From Pseudomonadales bacterium (GTDB lineage Bacteria > Pseudomonadota > Gammaproteobacteria > Pseudomonadales > Azotimanducaceae): a stretch of DNA of 64,000 nt. The DNA lies in contig JAEPOO010000001.1 in NCBI GenBank assembly GCA_017642855.1, positions 2,392,909 to 2,456,908 on the forward strand. Direction: 5' to 3'. Shown here piece by piece: positions 35,279 to 44,927 of this stretch (its first letter is position 1; the number at the start of each line of letters is the position of its first letter). The translations under genes were made by a program, and so were the position numbers. The notes beneath the pieces were generated by a model. The model had not been told where the DNA came from. It saw only the letters and a list, made by a program, of their open reading frames with translations, and searched no databases.

Positions 35279-35953
35279 ATGAGCTCAAGAGCCATGTCTT
35301 CAGGGCTGGATGCACGGAAGGCACAACCTTTACCGATTTCCTCAAACCCATACTATCCGACAGTAAAAAGGATCATTGATATCGTCGGATCTTTATCCGC
35401 TCTCGTCTTATTGTCACCTGTCTTTATCATTACGGCGCTTGCTATAAAACTCGAGAGCAAAGGGCCCATTCTTTACTCGCAAATAAGAGTAGGCCAAGGC
35501 GGGAAAAACTTCCATTGTCTCAAGTTCAGATCAATGACGGCAGATGCCGATCAGGAGCGAAAAAGGCTTGAAGGTCAAAACGAAATGGCAGGAGGCGTTT
35601 TGTTCAAGATCAAAAACGATCCGCGAATCACGCGAGTTGGCAAGCTGATCCGTTCATTCTCAATTGATGAATTGCCTCAGATATGGAACGTACTGGTAGG
35701 CGATATGTCACTGGTAGGCCCCCGACCACCGATCCCCAGCGAAGTCGAACACTATACTTCACATGAAATGACGCGGCTTTCAGTTCAACAGGGCATCACC
35801 TGTATCTGGCAGGTATCAGGACGGTCCGATATTCCGTTTGAGCAACAGGTAGAGTTGGATATTGAATACATAAATCGACGTTCTGTCTTTTTTGATATTA
35901 AATTAATACTATTAACAATACCTGCTGTTTTATCTCGAAAAGGCGCGTACTAA
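35279..35953 (+). CDS. Undecaprenyl-phosphate sugar-phosphate transferase (initiating)
   Basis: Bacterial sugar transferase that places the first sugar phosphate on undecaprenyl phosphate. The 224-residue length is that of a minimal monotopic enzyme (PglC/WcaJ C-terminal type). It has one N-terminal membrane segment (IDIVGSLSALVLLSPVFIITALAI), then GPILYSQIRVGQGGKNFHCLKFRSM, IDELPQIWNVLVGDMSLVGPRPP and the ending GRSDIPFEQQVELDIEYI. AAGGA precedes the ATG. A single-gene unit under its own sigma-54 promoter, it closes the EPS island. Confidence 0.95.
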   Translation: MSSRAMSSGLDARKAQPLPISSNPYYPTVKRIIDIVGSLSALVLLSPVFIITALAIKLESKGPILYSQIRVGQGGKNFHCLKFRSMTADADQERKRLEGQNEMAGGVLFKIKNDPRITRVGKLIRSFSIDELPQIWNVLVGDMSLVGPRPPIPSEVEHYTSHEMTRLSVQQGITCIWQVSGRSDIPFEQQVELDIEYINRRSVFFDIKLILLTIPAVLSRKGAY

Positions 35954-36067
35954 TACTCAGTGAAAATTATTTCGGCAAGCTCAGGGCGTTCTCTGCGCTT
36001 TGACCGACCGCCTCAACCAGAAACACTTGAAGAGAATTAAGCCTGGTTTGCGGGTACACTCGACCTT

Positions 36068-36328
36068 ATGATCGATGGACATCCGCCAGAGCATGAAGGA
36101 CCGGGAATAGCACGCGAGGATCTGATCAAAATCGCGAACTGGACCATGCCATTCGGACGCTTCAAGAACACACCGTTAATCCATCTGCCCGAGGCGTATC
36201 TGCTCTGGTTTGTCGACCGCGGATTTCCATCAGGCAAACTGGGTGAGCTGATGCAATTGACACTGGAAATCAAGATCAACGGACTGGAAGCTCTAATTCT
36301 TCCTCTTCAGGTGCGGCCCAGACTCTGA
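36068..36328 (+). CDS. DUF3820 family protein
   Basis: Small protein (86 residues) of a widespread family of unknown role. The family pattern is clear: MPFGRFKNTPLIHLPEAYLLWF, GFPSGKLGELMQLTLEIK and NGLEALILPL. No signal peptide. It stands alone between the EPS island and the DUF3604 gene. Confidence 0.85.
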   Translation: MIDGHPPEHEGPGIAREDLIKIANWTMPFGRFKNTPLIHLPEAYLLWFVDRGFPSGKLGELMQLTLEIKINGLEALILPLQVRPRL

Positions 36329-36454
36329 TCGTCTCCATTTTGGAGAGATTTCAAACGCAAAACGGCCTCTAAAGCGAAGATTCGAACCAAAACAGTTGCC
36401 TATTTTGGGCTTCCTCAGCAATCTATCGGTTATAAAAATAAGAAGGAGCTACGT

Positions 36455-38308
36455 TTGTTCGTTCAAGCCCTATCTCTCGTTGTCATCGTGATGCTGTTAG
36501 CTTTTACTCCGGTCAGTTCGGCCGAGGACACTGCGCCTTACTCCAAACCAGTCACTCAGTCCTACCCTAAAAATGTTTACTGGGGTGATACCCACCTTCA
36601 CACCAGGAACTCAGCCGACGCTTACTCGCTGGGAAACATGAACCTGACACCATCAGACGCCTACCGTTTCGCCAGAGGAGACACCATCATTGCCCATAAC
36701 GGTATGCCAGTTCGGCTGAGACGGCCTCTGGACTTCCTGGTGGTCTCAGATCACTCCGAATACCTGGGCGGCTTGTATCGATTTTCAGTTGATGATCCTC
36801 TGGTCATAGATACGAAGGCCGGTAAACAGTGGCGCACCTATATCGATGAAGGTGAACCCTTCAAACTATTTACTGCGTTTACCGGCAGCATGCAGGATTC
36901 GGTTGCTCACCCCCCTTTCCCTGAGAAAACCCGGAACCTGATCTGGCAGGATATTTCGAAAACCGCTGACGACTATAACGATCCTGGTCAGTTCACTACC
37001 ATGATCGGTTATGAGTGGACGGCGATGATCAACGGCAACAATCTGCATCGGGTCGTTATCTATAAAGATGGCGCTGATCTTGTCAGTCAGATCCCACCCT
37101 TTTCCGGACAGGACAGCCTGGACCCGAGAGATCTATGGCATGCCCTGGCCAGATATGAGGCGCAAACCGGCGGAGAGGTCATGGCAATCGCTCACAACGG
37201 TAACGTATCCAACGGCATGATGTTTCCCGCAGAGAGCGTGGACGGTGAGCCGATTGATGAAGCCTACGCAGAGCTAAGAGCACGCTGGGAACCCATCTAC
37301 GAGGTCACCCAGGTCAAAGGAGATGGGGAAGCTCATCCATCACTTTCTCCAGACGATGAATTTGCTGACTTCGAGAACTGGGATGGCGACAACATTGATC
37401 GCAGCGTTGAGAAACAGGACTGGATGCTGGCCCATGAATACGCCCGCAGTGCACTAAAGCTTGGTCTGAAGCATGAAAGCGAGCTCGGGACCAACCCCTT
37501 CAAAGTGGGTCTAATTGGCAGCACAGACGGGCATAACGCCATTTCAACAACAGAAGAAGACAACTACTTCGGCAAGTTTCCAGAATCTCAACCCATGCCA
37601 GAGCGAATGAAGAATGCCATGGCTCGAGACGCCCTGTGGAAAAACTGGCGCACGGTTGCATCTGGATACGCAGCCGTCTGGGCCGAAGAAAATACTCGGG
37701 AAGCCTTGTTCGCAGCAATGAAAAGGCGTGAGGTTTACGCAACCACAGGCTCAAAGATCACGGTTCGGTTTTTTGGTGGATGGTCGTTCGGTGCAGAAGA
37801 TGCCCACCGGCCCGACTACGTGGATGTTGGCTACAAACAGGGAGTGCCTATGGGCGGTGATCTATCCAGCGCATCTGAATCCGATTCACCCCGCTTCCTG
37901 ATTTCCGCAGCGAAAGATCCGGATGGCGCAAACCTGGATCGGGTGCAGGTCATCAAAGGCTGGCTCGAGGAAGACGGCACGCTGAAAGAAAAGGTCTACG
38001 ATGTGGCATGGTCAGGCGACCGGGTCATCGATAAGGAAACCGGCAAGCTCCCTGCCGTTGGCAGCACCGTCGACGTGGAGACAGCGACTTTCACCAACAC
38101 GATCGGTAGCGCCATGCTCTCGAGCGTTTGGCGGGATCCTGATTTCAACACATCGGAACACGCCTTCTACTACGTCCGAGTCCTGGAGATCCCAAGGCCC
38201 AGGTGGTCGACCTATGATGCGATGTACTTCGGACTCGAACTGCCAGAGGAAATACCCCGGATCATCCAGGATCGAGCCTATACCTCACCGATCTGGTACA
38301 CGCCCTAA
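36455..38308 (+). CDS. Exported DUF3604 protein (PHP-like metal hydrolase fold)
   Basis: 617 residues with a signal peptide (LVVIVMLLAFTPVSSAED). The family motif YWGDTHLHTRNSADAY near residue 47 resembles the HxH metal site of PHP-type hydrolases; FLVVSDHSEYLGG, EVMAIAHNGN and IGSTDGHNAIS carry further His/Asp. DUF3604 proteins are common in marine bacteria and have no agreed function. TTG start with AAGGAG 6 nt upstream; no ATG lies before the signal peptide. It may be co-transcribed with the S9 peptidase downstream. Confidence 0.88.
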   Translation: MFVQALSLVVIVMLLAFTPVSSAEDTAPYSKPVTQSYPKNVYWGDTHLHTRNSADAYSLGNMNLTPSDAYRFARGDTIIAHNGMPVRLRRPLDFLVVSDHSEYLGGLYRFSVDDPLVIDTKAGKQWRTYIDEGEPFKLFTAFTGSMQDSVAHPPFPEKTRNLIWQDISKTADDYNDPGQFTTMIGYEWTAMINGNNLHRVVIYKDGADLVSQIPPFSGQDSLDPRDLWHALARYEAQTGGEVMAIAHNGNVSNGMMFPAESVDGEPIDEAYAELRARWEPIYEVTQVKGDGEAHPSLSPDDEFADFENWDGDNIDRSVEKQDWMLAHEYARSALKLGLKHESELGTNPFKVGLIGSTDGHNAISTTEEDNYFGKFPESQPMPERMKNAMARDALWKNWRTVASGYAAVWAEENTREALFAAMKRREVYATTGSKITVRFFGGWSFGAEDAHRPDYVDVGYKQGVPMGGDLSSASESDSPRFLISAAKDPDGANLDRVQVIKGWLEEDGTLKEKVYDVAWSGDRVIDKETGKLPAVGSTVDVETATFTNTIGSAMLSSVWRDPDFNTSEHAFYYVRVLEIPRPRWSTYDAMYFGLELPEEIPRIIQDRAYTSPIWYTP

Positions 38309-38412
38309 AAAGTCAGGCGGCGGCGGGTTCCGGTTCCGCGCGCACAACCTGATTGGACAGCCGAGTCGACTCTCGGCAAGATGACGCACTCCCTGAATTC
38401 GGAGAAGCCGCC

Positions 38413-40437
38413 TTGCTCAAGAAAATCCTCTTTTTGACCTGCCTGATCACCCCACCAATCGCACTGGCAACCCCGTTTAAGAATCTGGATATATTCCAGC
38501 TCGAAGTTGCTGCAGACGTTCAGATTTCACCAGATGGCTCCCAGGTTGCCTACGTCAGACGCAGCATGGACATCATGACCGACCGGAGCAGGAGCAACAT
38601 CTGGCTCGTTGATTCCGATGGTGACAACCACCGACCCCTTTTCTCAGGCACGGAAAACTACACCAGTCCTCGCTGGTCCCCCGACGGCAGCCGAATCGCT
38701 TACATCACCAAGGTCGGCGTGCATGGTGCGGAACTGCATGTGGTCTGGCTGGATACCTTGCAGACGGCCCTGCTGACACAACTACCAAGCGCACCGTCTT
38801 CGATCAGCTGGTCTCCAGATGGAGACATGATTGCGTTCAGCAGTCTGGTCGAAATGGACCCGCCGAAACTCGCGCAACCACCGAAGAAACCTAAAAACGC
38901 CAAGTGGGCTCCGCCCGTGAAAGTGATTGATCGATTGCGCTACCGTGCTGATGGACAGGGCTATCTAAAAGAAGGGTTTAACCACATCTTTGTTGTCCCC
39001 TCGACGGGTGGCACACCGCGACAGCTGACCAGTGGAGACTATCATCACAGTGGCACTTTATCCTGGGCCCCGGATGCTTCAACGATCGCTTTCTCAGCAA
39101 ACCGTCTTGATGATTTCGAGATCAGACTGGCAGCGTCTGAAGTCTGGTCAGTCAATGTTGCTGACGGGGAACTGAAACAACTCACGGATCGGCCGGGACC
39201 GGACTACAACCCAAGCTACTCACCTGACGGCAAGTTCATCGCTTTTCTGGGGACACCAGATGTCCGGGATTCCTATCGTCAGGCTGACGTATACCTTTAT
39301 GACGTCAACCGCGGTGAGACTCAAATCATCGAAGAGAACCTTGATCGTTCTTTCAGTCGGGTCCAGTGGCGTGATCGCAGCACACTCATTGTTTCGTTTA
39401 ACGATCGTGGGAAAACCACCATTGCCGAATTGTCTAAATCAGGCAGGTTATTGACCCTGACCGACAGAGTCGGCGGCGTTGCTGTGGGCCGACCTTATAC
39501 CTCTGGTTCATTCACGGTGGCTAACAATGGCGCTTACGCCTTCAACTATGGGACAACCGACCGCCCCGCAGACGTTGGCTATGATCGAGGGAACAACGAT
39601 GTGAAAGTTCTCACTGATCTCAACAGCGATCTCATTTCACAACGCGCCATGTCACTCATCGAACAAATGACATGGAAATCGAACGATGGTCTGGAGGTTG
39701 AGGGTTGGCTCGCCTTCCCACCGGATTTTGACCCTGAGAAAAAGTATCCGCTCATTCTTGAGATACATGGCGGACCGCACGCAGCCTATGGCCCACAATT
39801 TTCTGCTGAGATTCAGTTGTTTGCCGCCGCCGGTTACGTGGTCTTCTACACCAACCCCAGAGGATCAACCAGCTACGGTCTCGACTTCGCATTAGAGATC
39901 AATCGCGAGTACCCCGGTGAAGATTATGATGATCTGATCACTGGTGTAGATGCCGTGATTGATCGAGGCTACATCGACGAGGATGCGTTGTTCGTCACAG
40001 GTGGATCCGGTGGTGGCGTACTCACCGCCTGGATCGTCAGTAAAACAGACCGTTTCCGGGCCGCTGTCAGCGCCAAACCCGTGATCAACTGGATTAGTGA
40101 AGCGCTGTATTCAGACATTTCCGCAATGACGACCCAATACTGGTTTGACGCACCCCCCTGGGAGGACGTGAACGAGTATTGGCGAAGATCCCCACTGTCA
40201 TTGGTTGGTGATGTTTCAACTCCCACCATGTTGCTGACAGGCGAGCAGGATTTTAGAACGCCTATCGTCGAATCCGAACAGTATTACCAGGCACTTAAGT
40301 TACGTCAGGTCGATACCATGTTGGTGCGAATACCTGAGTCATCGCACTCCATCACGCGGCGGCCATCCCAACTGATCGCAAAGGTCGACAACATCCTCGG
40401 GTGGTTTGAAAAGTATCGGGAAACCGACGAAGACTAG
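38413..40437 (+). CDS. Exported S9-family prolyl-oligopeptidase-like peptidase
   Basis: Serine peptidase of 674 residues from a TTG at 38413, preceded by GGAGAA. This start gives a clean signal peptide (MLKKILFLTCLITPPIALA). An N-terminal WD40/TolB-type beta-propeller (repeats such as DVQISPDGSQVAYVRR and SPRWSPDGSRIAYITK) covers about residues 25-380. The C-terminal alpha/beta hydrolase has the nucleophile S532 in VTGGSGGG, with D613 (GEQDFRTP) and H645 (ESSHSI) completing the triad. Probably periplasmic. Its stop overlaps the end of the convergent gene by 4 bp. Confidence 0.92.
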   Translation: MLKKILFLTCLITPPIALATPFKNLDIFQLEVAADVQISPDGSQVAYVRRSMDIMTDRSRSNIWLVDSDGDNHRPLFSGTENYTSPRWSPDGSRIAYITKVGVHGAELHVVWLDTLQTALLTQLPSAPSSISWSPDGDMIAFSSLVEMDPPKLAQPPKKPKNAKWAPPVKVIDRLRYRADGQGYLKEGFNHIFVVPSTGGTPRQLTSGDYHHSGTLSWAPDASTIAFSANRLDDFEIRLAASEVWSVNVADGELKQLTDRPGPDYNPSYSPDGKFIAFLGTPDVRDSYRQADVYLYDVNRGETQIIEENLDRSFSRVQWRDRSTLIVSFNDRGKTTIAELSKSGRLLTLTDRVGGVAVGRPYTSGSFTVANNGAYAFNYGTTDRPADVGYDRGNNDVKVLTDLNSDLISQRAMSLIEQMTWKSNDGLEVEGWLAFPPDFDPEKKYPLILEIHGGPHAAYGPQFSAEIQLFAAAGYVVFYTNPRGSTSYGLDFALEINREYPGEDYDDLITGVDAVIDRGYIDEDALFVTGGSGGGVLTAWIVSKTDRFRAAVSAKPVINWISEALYSDISAMTTQYWFDAPPWEDVNEYWRRSPLSLVGDVSTPTMLLTGEQDFRTPIVESEQYYQALKLRQVDTMLVRIPESSHSITRRPSQLIAKVDNILGWFEKYRETDED

Positions 40438-41828
40438 CGAAACAGTCCTTTGAGCAAACTCGGCGATCGGGCAAAACCGATCGCCGCGGCAATTCGCAAG
40501 GCTTTATCGAGTGGATACGGCAACGTATGAATGCCACCATGAACTCGCGCTCTGCCAGGAGGCGAGTGATCAGGATTCAACCAGTCGTGTATCGCCAACA
40601 GTCCATTCACGGTCTGTGATTGCTCAGGCGTAAACGTTTCCACCTGGAGCGCCCTGGCCCCGCCAAATGCCGCGTCGAACACCGGATGATCCAAAGATCG
40701 AGTTTGTGTAATTGGAGCCGTGTTGGCGGAGACGCGATAACCCCTTGTATGCCAGCTCTCAGCGGCCATGAGCTTGCCCAGGTATTGCGCTGCCTGATAA
40801 CTCGTTCCCTGAATATTAACGACCGTGCGGGTAACAGATGCATAACGGCAGGCGGCAATCCCGGGTTTACCCATCATCCCGGTCGAACCTAGCGTTCTTT
40901 CCCATAGAGGTGCATCACGACGACGGTTCTCTATATCCGCCAGATCTTCAGCGCCCAACTCGGATGTCGTCGTCGGTGAGACCAACATGGTCACGCTGGC
41001 GACCAAAGACTGTGGCAAGGCTTCAACGATCGTGTTCATGGTGCCCGAAAGTCTAAGTTCTCTTGCCTGACCCGGTGCGTAGGCATAAAGACAAAGATCC
41101 ACCCGATCATCAGCAGCAAACCCAAGTATGGTGGCCAGAACTTTTTCTGGCTCCACAAGCAGATCAAGAGATTCAGCAGGCCAAAACAATGTGCCTTTAA
41201 AATTTTCAGCAACTAAATCTTCTGGTGGTGAGACTAGATCCAGCCAAAGCACATTCGCGCCGGCTTCAAGGAACAATTTCGTGGCAGCCATCTCTGCACC
41301 TGCACCAAAGACCACGACGCGACGTTCTTGCAGGTCAAAATCTTTTGTTAGGAGCACCTGTCTATGTAACCAGGTTAACGCCTCGCCAGCGGCACCATTC
41401 ATCACATGGCGTTTTACCAACAGGTCAGCGAGTTCCTGGAGAGATTGGAACCGATGTCCGTCATAGGTCAAATCAAATTCCCAGGCATCAGTTTTCGTTC
41501 CGCTTATCTGATTAAGGCTTGCCGGCTCGACCTTCGTCTTCAGGTGTTCCCGCAGAGGCAAAGACTCATCGTCACGATAGAACACTAGTTCAGAAAGCAG
41601 TGCATCGGAAAGTGCTTGTGCAATCAAACCTCGATCTGTCGCACTAAGACGGACCGCCTCGTATTGAGGTAATAGCTCTGCGTAGAACTTTTTAAAGTCA
41701 CGTGCGTTTGCTGTGAGATTCGCGTATCTGGCCAGATCCGGAAACGCTTCTTTCGTGTCCAAGAGAATGCGGTGAAAGAGATTCGATACTGATTGGCCAT
41801 CGCAAAGATGTACGCCTGAAGCCTTCAT
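40434..41828 (-). CDS. Unrecognised Rossmann-fold protein
   Basis: 464 residues, not assigned to a family. A nucleotide-binding motif is seen near residue 172 (RRVVVFGAGAEMAATKLFLEAG), followed by a strand ending with an acidic residue (ANVLWLDLV), suggesting NAD(H) rather than NADP(H). Other strong blocks are LGSTGMMGKPG and ARVHGGIHTLPYPLDKALRIA. No signal peptide. Its start overlaps the stop of the upstream patatin-like gene by 4 bp (ATGA), so the two are translationally coupled and probably work together. Confidence 0.72.
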   Translation of the reverse strand: MKASGVHLCDGQSVSNLFHRILLDTKEAFPDLARYANLTANARDFKKFYAELLPQYEAVRLSATDRGLIAQALSDALLSELVFYRDDESLPLREHLKTKVEPASLNQISGTKTDAWEFDLTYDGHRFQSLQELADLLVKRHVMNGAAGEALTWLHRQVLLTKDFDLQERRVVVFGAGAEMAATKLFLEAGANVLWLDLVSPPEDLVAENFKGTLFWPAESLDLLVEPEKVLATILGFAADDRVDLCLYAYAPGQARELRLSGTMNTIVEALPQSLVASVTMLVSPTTTSELGAEDLADIENRRRDAPLWERTLGSTGMMGKPGIAACRYASVTRTVVNIQGTSYQAAQYLGKLMAAESWHTRGYRVSANTAPITQTRSLDHPVFDAAFGGARALQVETFTPEQSQTVNGLLAIHDWLNPDHSPPGRARVHGGIHTLPYPLDKALRIAAAIGFARSPSLLKGLFR

Positions 41829-42895
41829 GAAAGAGCCACCACATTTTGAGTCGGATCGCTCGAGTTGATGGTCTTCATCAACTCATCTGCCAGCGCTTCA
41901 CTCATGGCCATAGCCTGGGTCCAATAGTTAATTCGTTCTTTCGATGATAATCGTGCAAAGTCATTTCGATCGGGAATTTTGCCATAAGGCAACGTCGCAA
42001 GATAACTTCTCGAAGGCGCCAGGATCACGACCTTATCGAGTCGCGAAGAGGCGTTCACTCGCCAGGGAATCTTCTTGTCAAACCAACCCTTGATCACCTT
42101 ATCAGTAAAGTGAGGATAAAGTACCAGACCCTCACCCTGGTGATTGACAAAGTCAAAGTGATAGTCGATCACACCCCCATCCCAGTAGTGACCTAACGGT
42201 CCACCAGGGACATTTATCTGGCCGGGCATGAGAAAGGGGATAGAACCGCTCGCTAAAAGTGCAGGCTTCACCGCCTCGGGCGTCAGAGCAACATGCAGAT
42301 TAGAAAAATCCTCAAATCGAAAAGATACTGAACCACCGCTGCTGAAGACAACACGCTGAAAACCCAGAGCCAGCAGCCGGCGGCTGGCAAGGTTACCGAT
42401 CGCGGACAACCCAAGGCCAAGTCCCAGCGATGCGCTGCGAGGCCCTCCATTAAGACCCAGGCCTCGCGCAGTTACGATGTGACTGACAAAACGGGGATGG
42501 TCAGATAGGTGAGCAACCGTCTCCTCATCGCAAATCCCATCCAGTACCCAGTGGCAGAGCTCATCAATGACCTGGCTCGGATCACGGGTATCGTTTTCAT
42601 CCCAGGCCTGGTTCAGGTATCGCTCCTGAAGCGTCGCAATGGCCTTAGCCGCATCTGGTGCAGCCAGCGCTGCATGGCGCCAGCTACCGATTGAAGAACC
42701 ATAGAGTTCCATGGGGTGATCCGAGCGTTGCAGAAAATCCCCGAACAAAAATCGATCAAGATGACTCAAGCCGAGCAACTTGGCGCCCCCAGAGGCACCC
42801 ATAAGAGTATCGAACAGCTGCGGCTGCCAGCCATTTTCCTTGAGGCGAAGAAACGCGGTTTTTCCCGCGAGGATGGTGAGCGCTGATTCTGTCAC
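41825..42895 (-). CDS. Patatin-like acyl hydrolase
   Basis: 356 residues. A patatin-type arrangement is visible: a glycine-rich stretch MGASGGAKLLGL near residue 33, a GxSxG-like LYGSSIGSWRHA near 65 and DGGVIDYHFDF near 245, which would supply the Asp of a Ser-Asp dyad. Which Ser is the nucleophile is not certain. No signal peptide; activity on lipids or acyl esters is inferred. It forms a two-gene operon with the Rossmann protein and is divergent from the P450 gene. Confidence 0.72.
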   Translation of the reverse strand: MTESALTILAGKTAFLRLKENGWQPQLFDTLMGASGGAKLLGLSHLDRFLFGDFLQRSDHPMELYGSSIGSWRHAALAAPDAAKAIATLQERYLNQAWDENDTRDPSQVIDELCHWVLDGICDEETVAHLSDHPRFVSHIVTARGLGLNGGPRSASLGLGLGLSAIGNLASRRLLALGFQRVVFSSGGSVSFRFEDFSNLHVALTPEAVKPALLASGSIPFLMPGQINVPGGPLGHYWDGGVIDYHFDFVNHQGEGLVLYPHFTDKVIKGWFDKKIPWRVNASSRLDKVVILAPSRSYLATLPYGKIPDRNDFARLSSKERINYWTQAMAMSEALADELMKTINSSDPTQNVVALS

Positions 42896-42976
42896 GATAC
42901 TTCGGTGTTGATGCGCATGTTCTTGCGCGTTTTAGTAAGCCTGATACAGTAAACATCTTACTCAGGAGCGATTCAG

Positions 42977-44200
42977 ATGTCTGAAAAATCACTGCCTATT
43001 GGTGTTGCACTGACCCCGTTGAATGAGGATTTCCGGGAAGACCCCTATCCGATCCTGGCGAAAATTCGTGATCAGGCACCCGTGCTAGAAGACACAGAGC
43101 TCCGACGCTTTATTTACAGTCGCCATGACACGGTCAAATCCATACTCAGAGATTCCGGAATGTGGAGCGATCCTCGCAAAGCCAATCCCGGTACATTCAG
43201 CGCGGAATTCCTCGGTCGCGGCATGTCGGAACACGAAGATCCGTCTATGCTGATGATGGATGAACCGGATCACAGGCGATTACGTTCTCTGGTCAGCCAA
43301 TCATTCACGCCAGCGGCGGTAGAAAAGTGGCGCGAGCGGACCCGCGGCGTGGTTGAAGGGGTACTCGACGGTATTGATTCAGAGGAATTTGATCTTATTG
43401 AATCCTTTGCGGGACCGGTGCCAACCATCGTGATCGCCGAAATGCTTGGCATTAATCCCGAGATGCGCGATCAATTTAAAGTCTGGTCAGATGTTTCCGT
43501 TGTGTCTGCCTTTAATCCCTTCCCAACGGAGGAGCAGCAGGCGGCGAGCGAGGAAGCCTACAACAACCTCTGGAGGTTCTTTGAATCCGAGATCGCGGAA
43601 CGTCGACAAAATCTCGGTGACGACCTGCTATCGGACATGATCCGAGCAGAGGAAGACGGCGACAAACTGAACGAGGTTGAAATGATTCGCCAGGCTAACC
43701 TGTTACTGGTTGCCGGCAACGTCACTACCACCGACCTGATCGGCAACGGGGTCAAAGCACTACTCGATAATCCTGGTCAATGGCAGGCACTCCTGGATGA
43801 CCCTTCCCTCATCAAGAATGCAGTAGAAGAAATGCTGCGTTTTGATTCACCGGTTGTGAACTCCGGCCGAATCGCGAATAAAGACATGGAAATTGAAGGT
43901 TGCCCGGTCGCGAAAGGTGAATCCTTAAGCACGTCACTCGCTGCCGCCAATCATGATCCAGAGGTTTATCCGAATCCAACAGCCTTTGATATCACGCGCG
44001 AGGACACCCACCACCAATCCTTCGGAGGAGGGCGACATCTTTGTCTGGGCGCTCATCTGGCTCGGCTTGAAGCACAGGAAGCCATCCTGGGATTGATGAG
44101 GCGATATCCCAATCTAAAACATAGCGAGCGTGGTTTGACGTATCATGCGATTACGAGCTTCCGCGGCATGAGCCACTTCTGGGTGGCGGCGAGCAAATGA
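42977..44200 (+). CDS. Cytochrome P450
   Basis: Soluble bacterial P450 of 407 residues. The heme-binding loop is FGGGRHLCLGAHLARLE with C356 as ligand; the K-helix ExxR is in EEMLRF; the I-helix reads LLVAGNVTTTD, with Asn-Val in place of the usual acidic residue of AGxxT, which may affect proton delivery. CAGGAG precedes the ATG. No ferredoxin or reductase gene is next to it. Its stop overlaps the SRPBCC start (ATGA). Confidence 0.95.
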   Translation: MSEKSLPIGVALTPLNEDFREDPYPILAKIRDQAPVLEDTELRRFIYSRHDTVKSILRDSGMWSDPRKANPGTFSAEFLGRGMSEHEDPSMLMMDEPDHRRLRSLVSQSFTPAAVEKWRERTRGVVEGVLDGIDSEEFDLIESFAGPVPTIVIAEMLGINPEMRDQFKVWSDVSVVSAFNPFPTEEQQAASEEAYNNLWRFFESEIAERRQNLGDDLLSDMIRAEEDGDKLNEVEMIRQANLLLVAGNVTTTDLIGNGVKALLDNPGQWQALLDDPSLIKNAVEEMLRFDSPVVNSGRIANKDMEIEGCPVAKGESLSTSLAAANHDPEVYPNPTAFDITREDTHHQSFGGGRHLCLGAHLARLEAQEAILGLMRRYPNLKHSERGLTYHAITSFRGMSHFWVAASK

Positions 44201-44577
44201 TTAGAATCGAAGAAAAGTTCAACGCCCGTGCCGATGAGCTCTGGTCCATTGTTGGCATTCCAGACCGAGTCGATTGGGTACCTGGCGTCACCGCCTGTGA
44301 ATTTGATGGAGAGGTGCGAAAGCTCGCGATGCCGGGCGCTGGTGATATCGCAGAACGAATATTGTTGCTCGATAACGATACACGAATCATCGAATACAGC
44401 TGTATCGAAACTGCCGCGCCTCTTGAGCATCACCTGGCAAAGATTCAGATCGTACCGACCTCTGAGGGCTGCCTCATGACATGGACGACCGAGGTCAGAC
44501 CAGAGGCGTTTGAACCCTTTATCAAGGACAGCATGCAGGGATGCCTGGTCAGGATAGCGGAGATCTTGGCTGACTAG
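44197..44577 (+). CDS. SRPBCC (polyketide cyclase-like) family protein
   Basis: 126-residue helix-grip protein with a hydrophobic cavity. It begins MIRIEEKFNARADELWSIVG and has PDRVDWVPGVTACEF, matching the PYR/MxaD-like polyketide cyclase subgroup. Overlap with the P450 stop suggests coupled translation and a shared substrate or product, which is inference. Confidence 0.82.
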   Translation: MIRIEEKFNARADELWSIVGIPDRVDWVPGVTACEFDGEVRKLAMPGAGDIAERILLLDNDTRIIEYSCIETAAPLEHHLAKIQIVPTSEGCLMTWTTEVRPEAFEPFIKDSMQGCLVRIAEILAD

Positions 44578-44927
44578 TCCTGCATGTCGTTTCTCATTGA
44601 TGGCAATTTTTCGTCTCAACCCGCAATCCTGCGCGCAACAGGCGTTGCCGTTGTCGCAGGCGGTAAGGTCATAACGTCAAGGCGACATGTATGACCAGTG
44701 TCCGGCGAGCCACCCTGAGCACCTACCGGCATCCAGGTGGATGCATTCGACCCAATTTCAGAGGTGGTGATACCAGTTGCGCTGATCAGGGACGGTACAG
44801 CAGCGACGGACACGGTAGTTTCGACCACTAGGGCCAGAACCTTTGGTTCGACAGGCGCACAGGCTGCGAAGATCTCGGCGATTCGACGGATGGGGGTTCC
44901 CACGCCTTAGGAAGGACTGAGCTTTTC
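44578..44927. other. Gap without supported gene
   Basis: About 350 bp. A 95-residue minus-strand frame (44616-44903) exists but is Ala/Thr/Pro-rich, starts at a GTG with poor spacing and resembles nothing I recognise. No terminator or clear promoter was seen. Confidence 0.45.

Noticed and set aside
36330..36352. Inverted repeat TCTCCA/TGGAGA after the DUF3820 gene as a terminator
   Set aside because: Short 6-bp stem and no T-run following.
44616..44903. 95-residue minus-strand ORF between SRPBCC and DoxX genes
   Set aside because: Low-complexity Ala/Thr/Pro content, GTG start with poor Shine-Dalgarno spacing, no recognisable domain.
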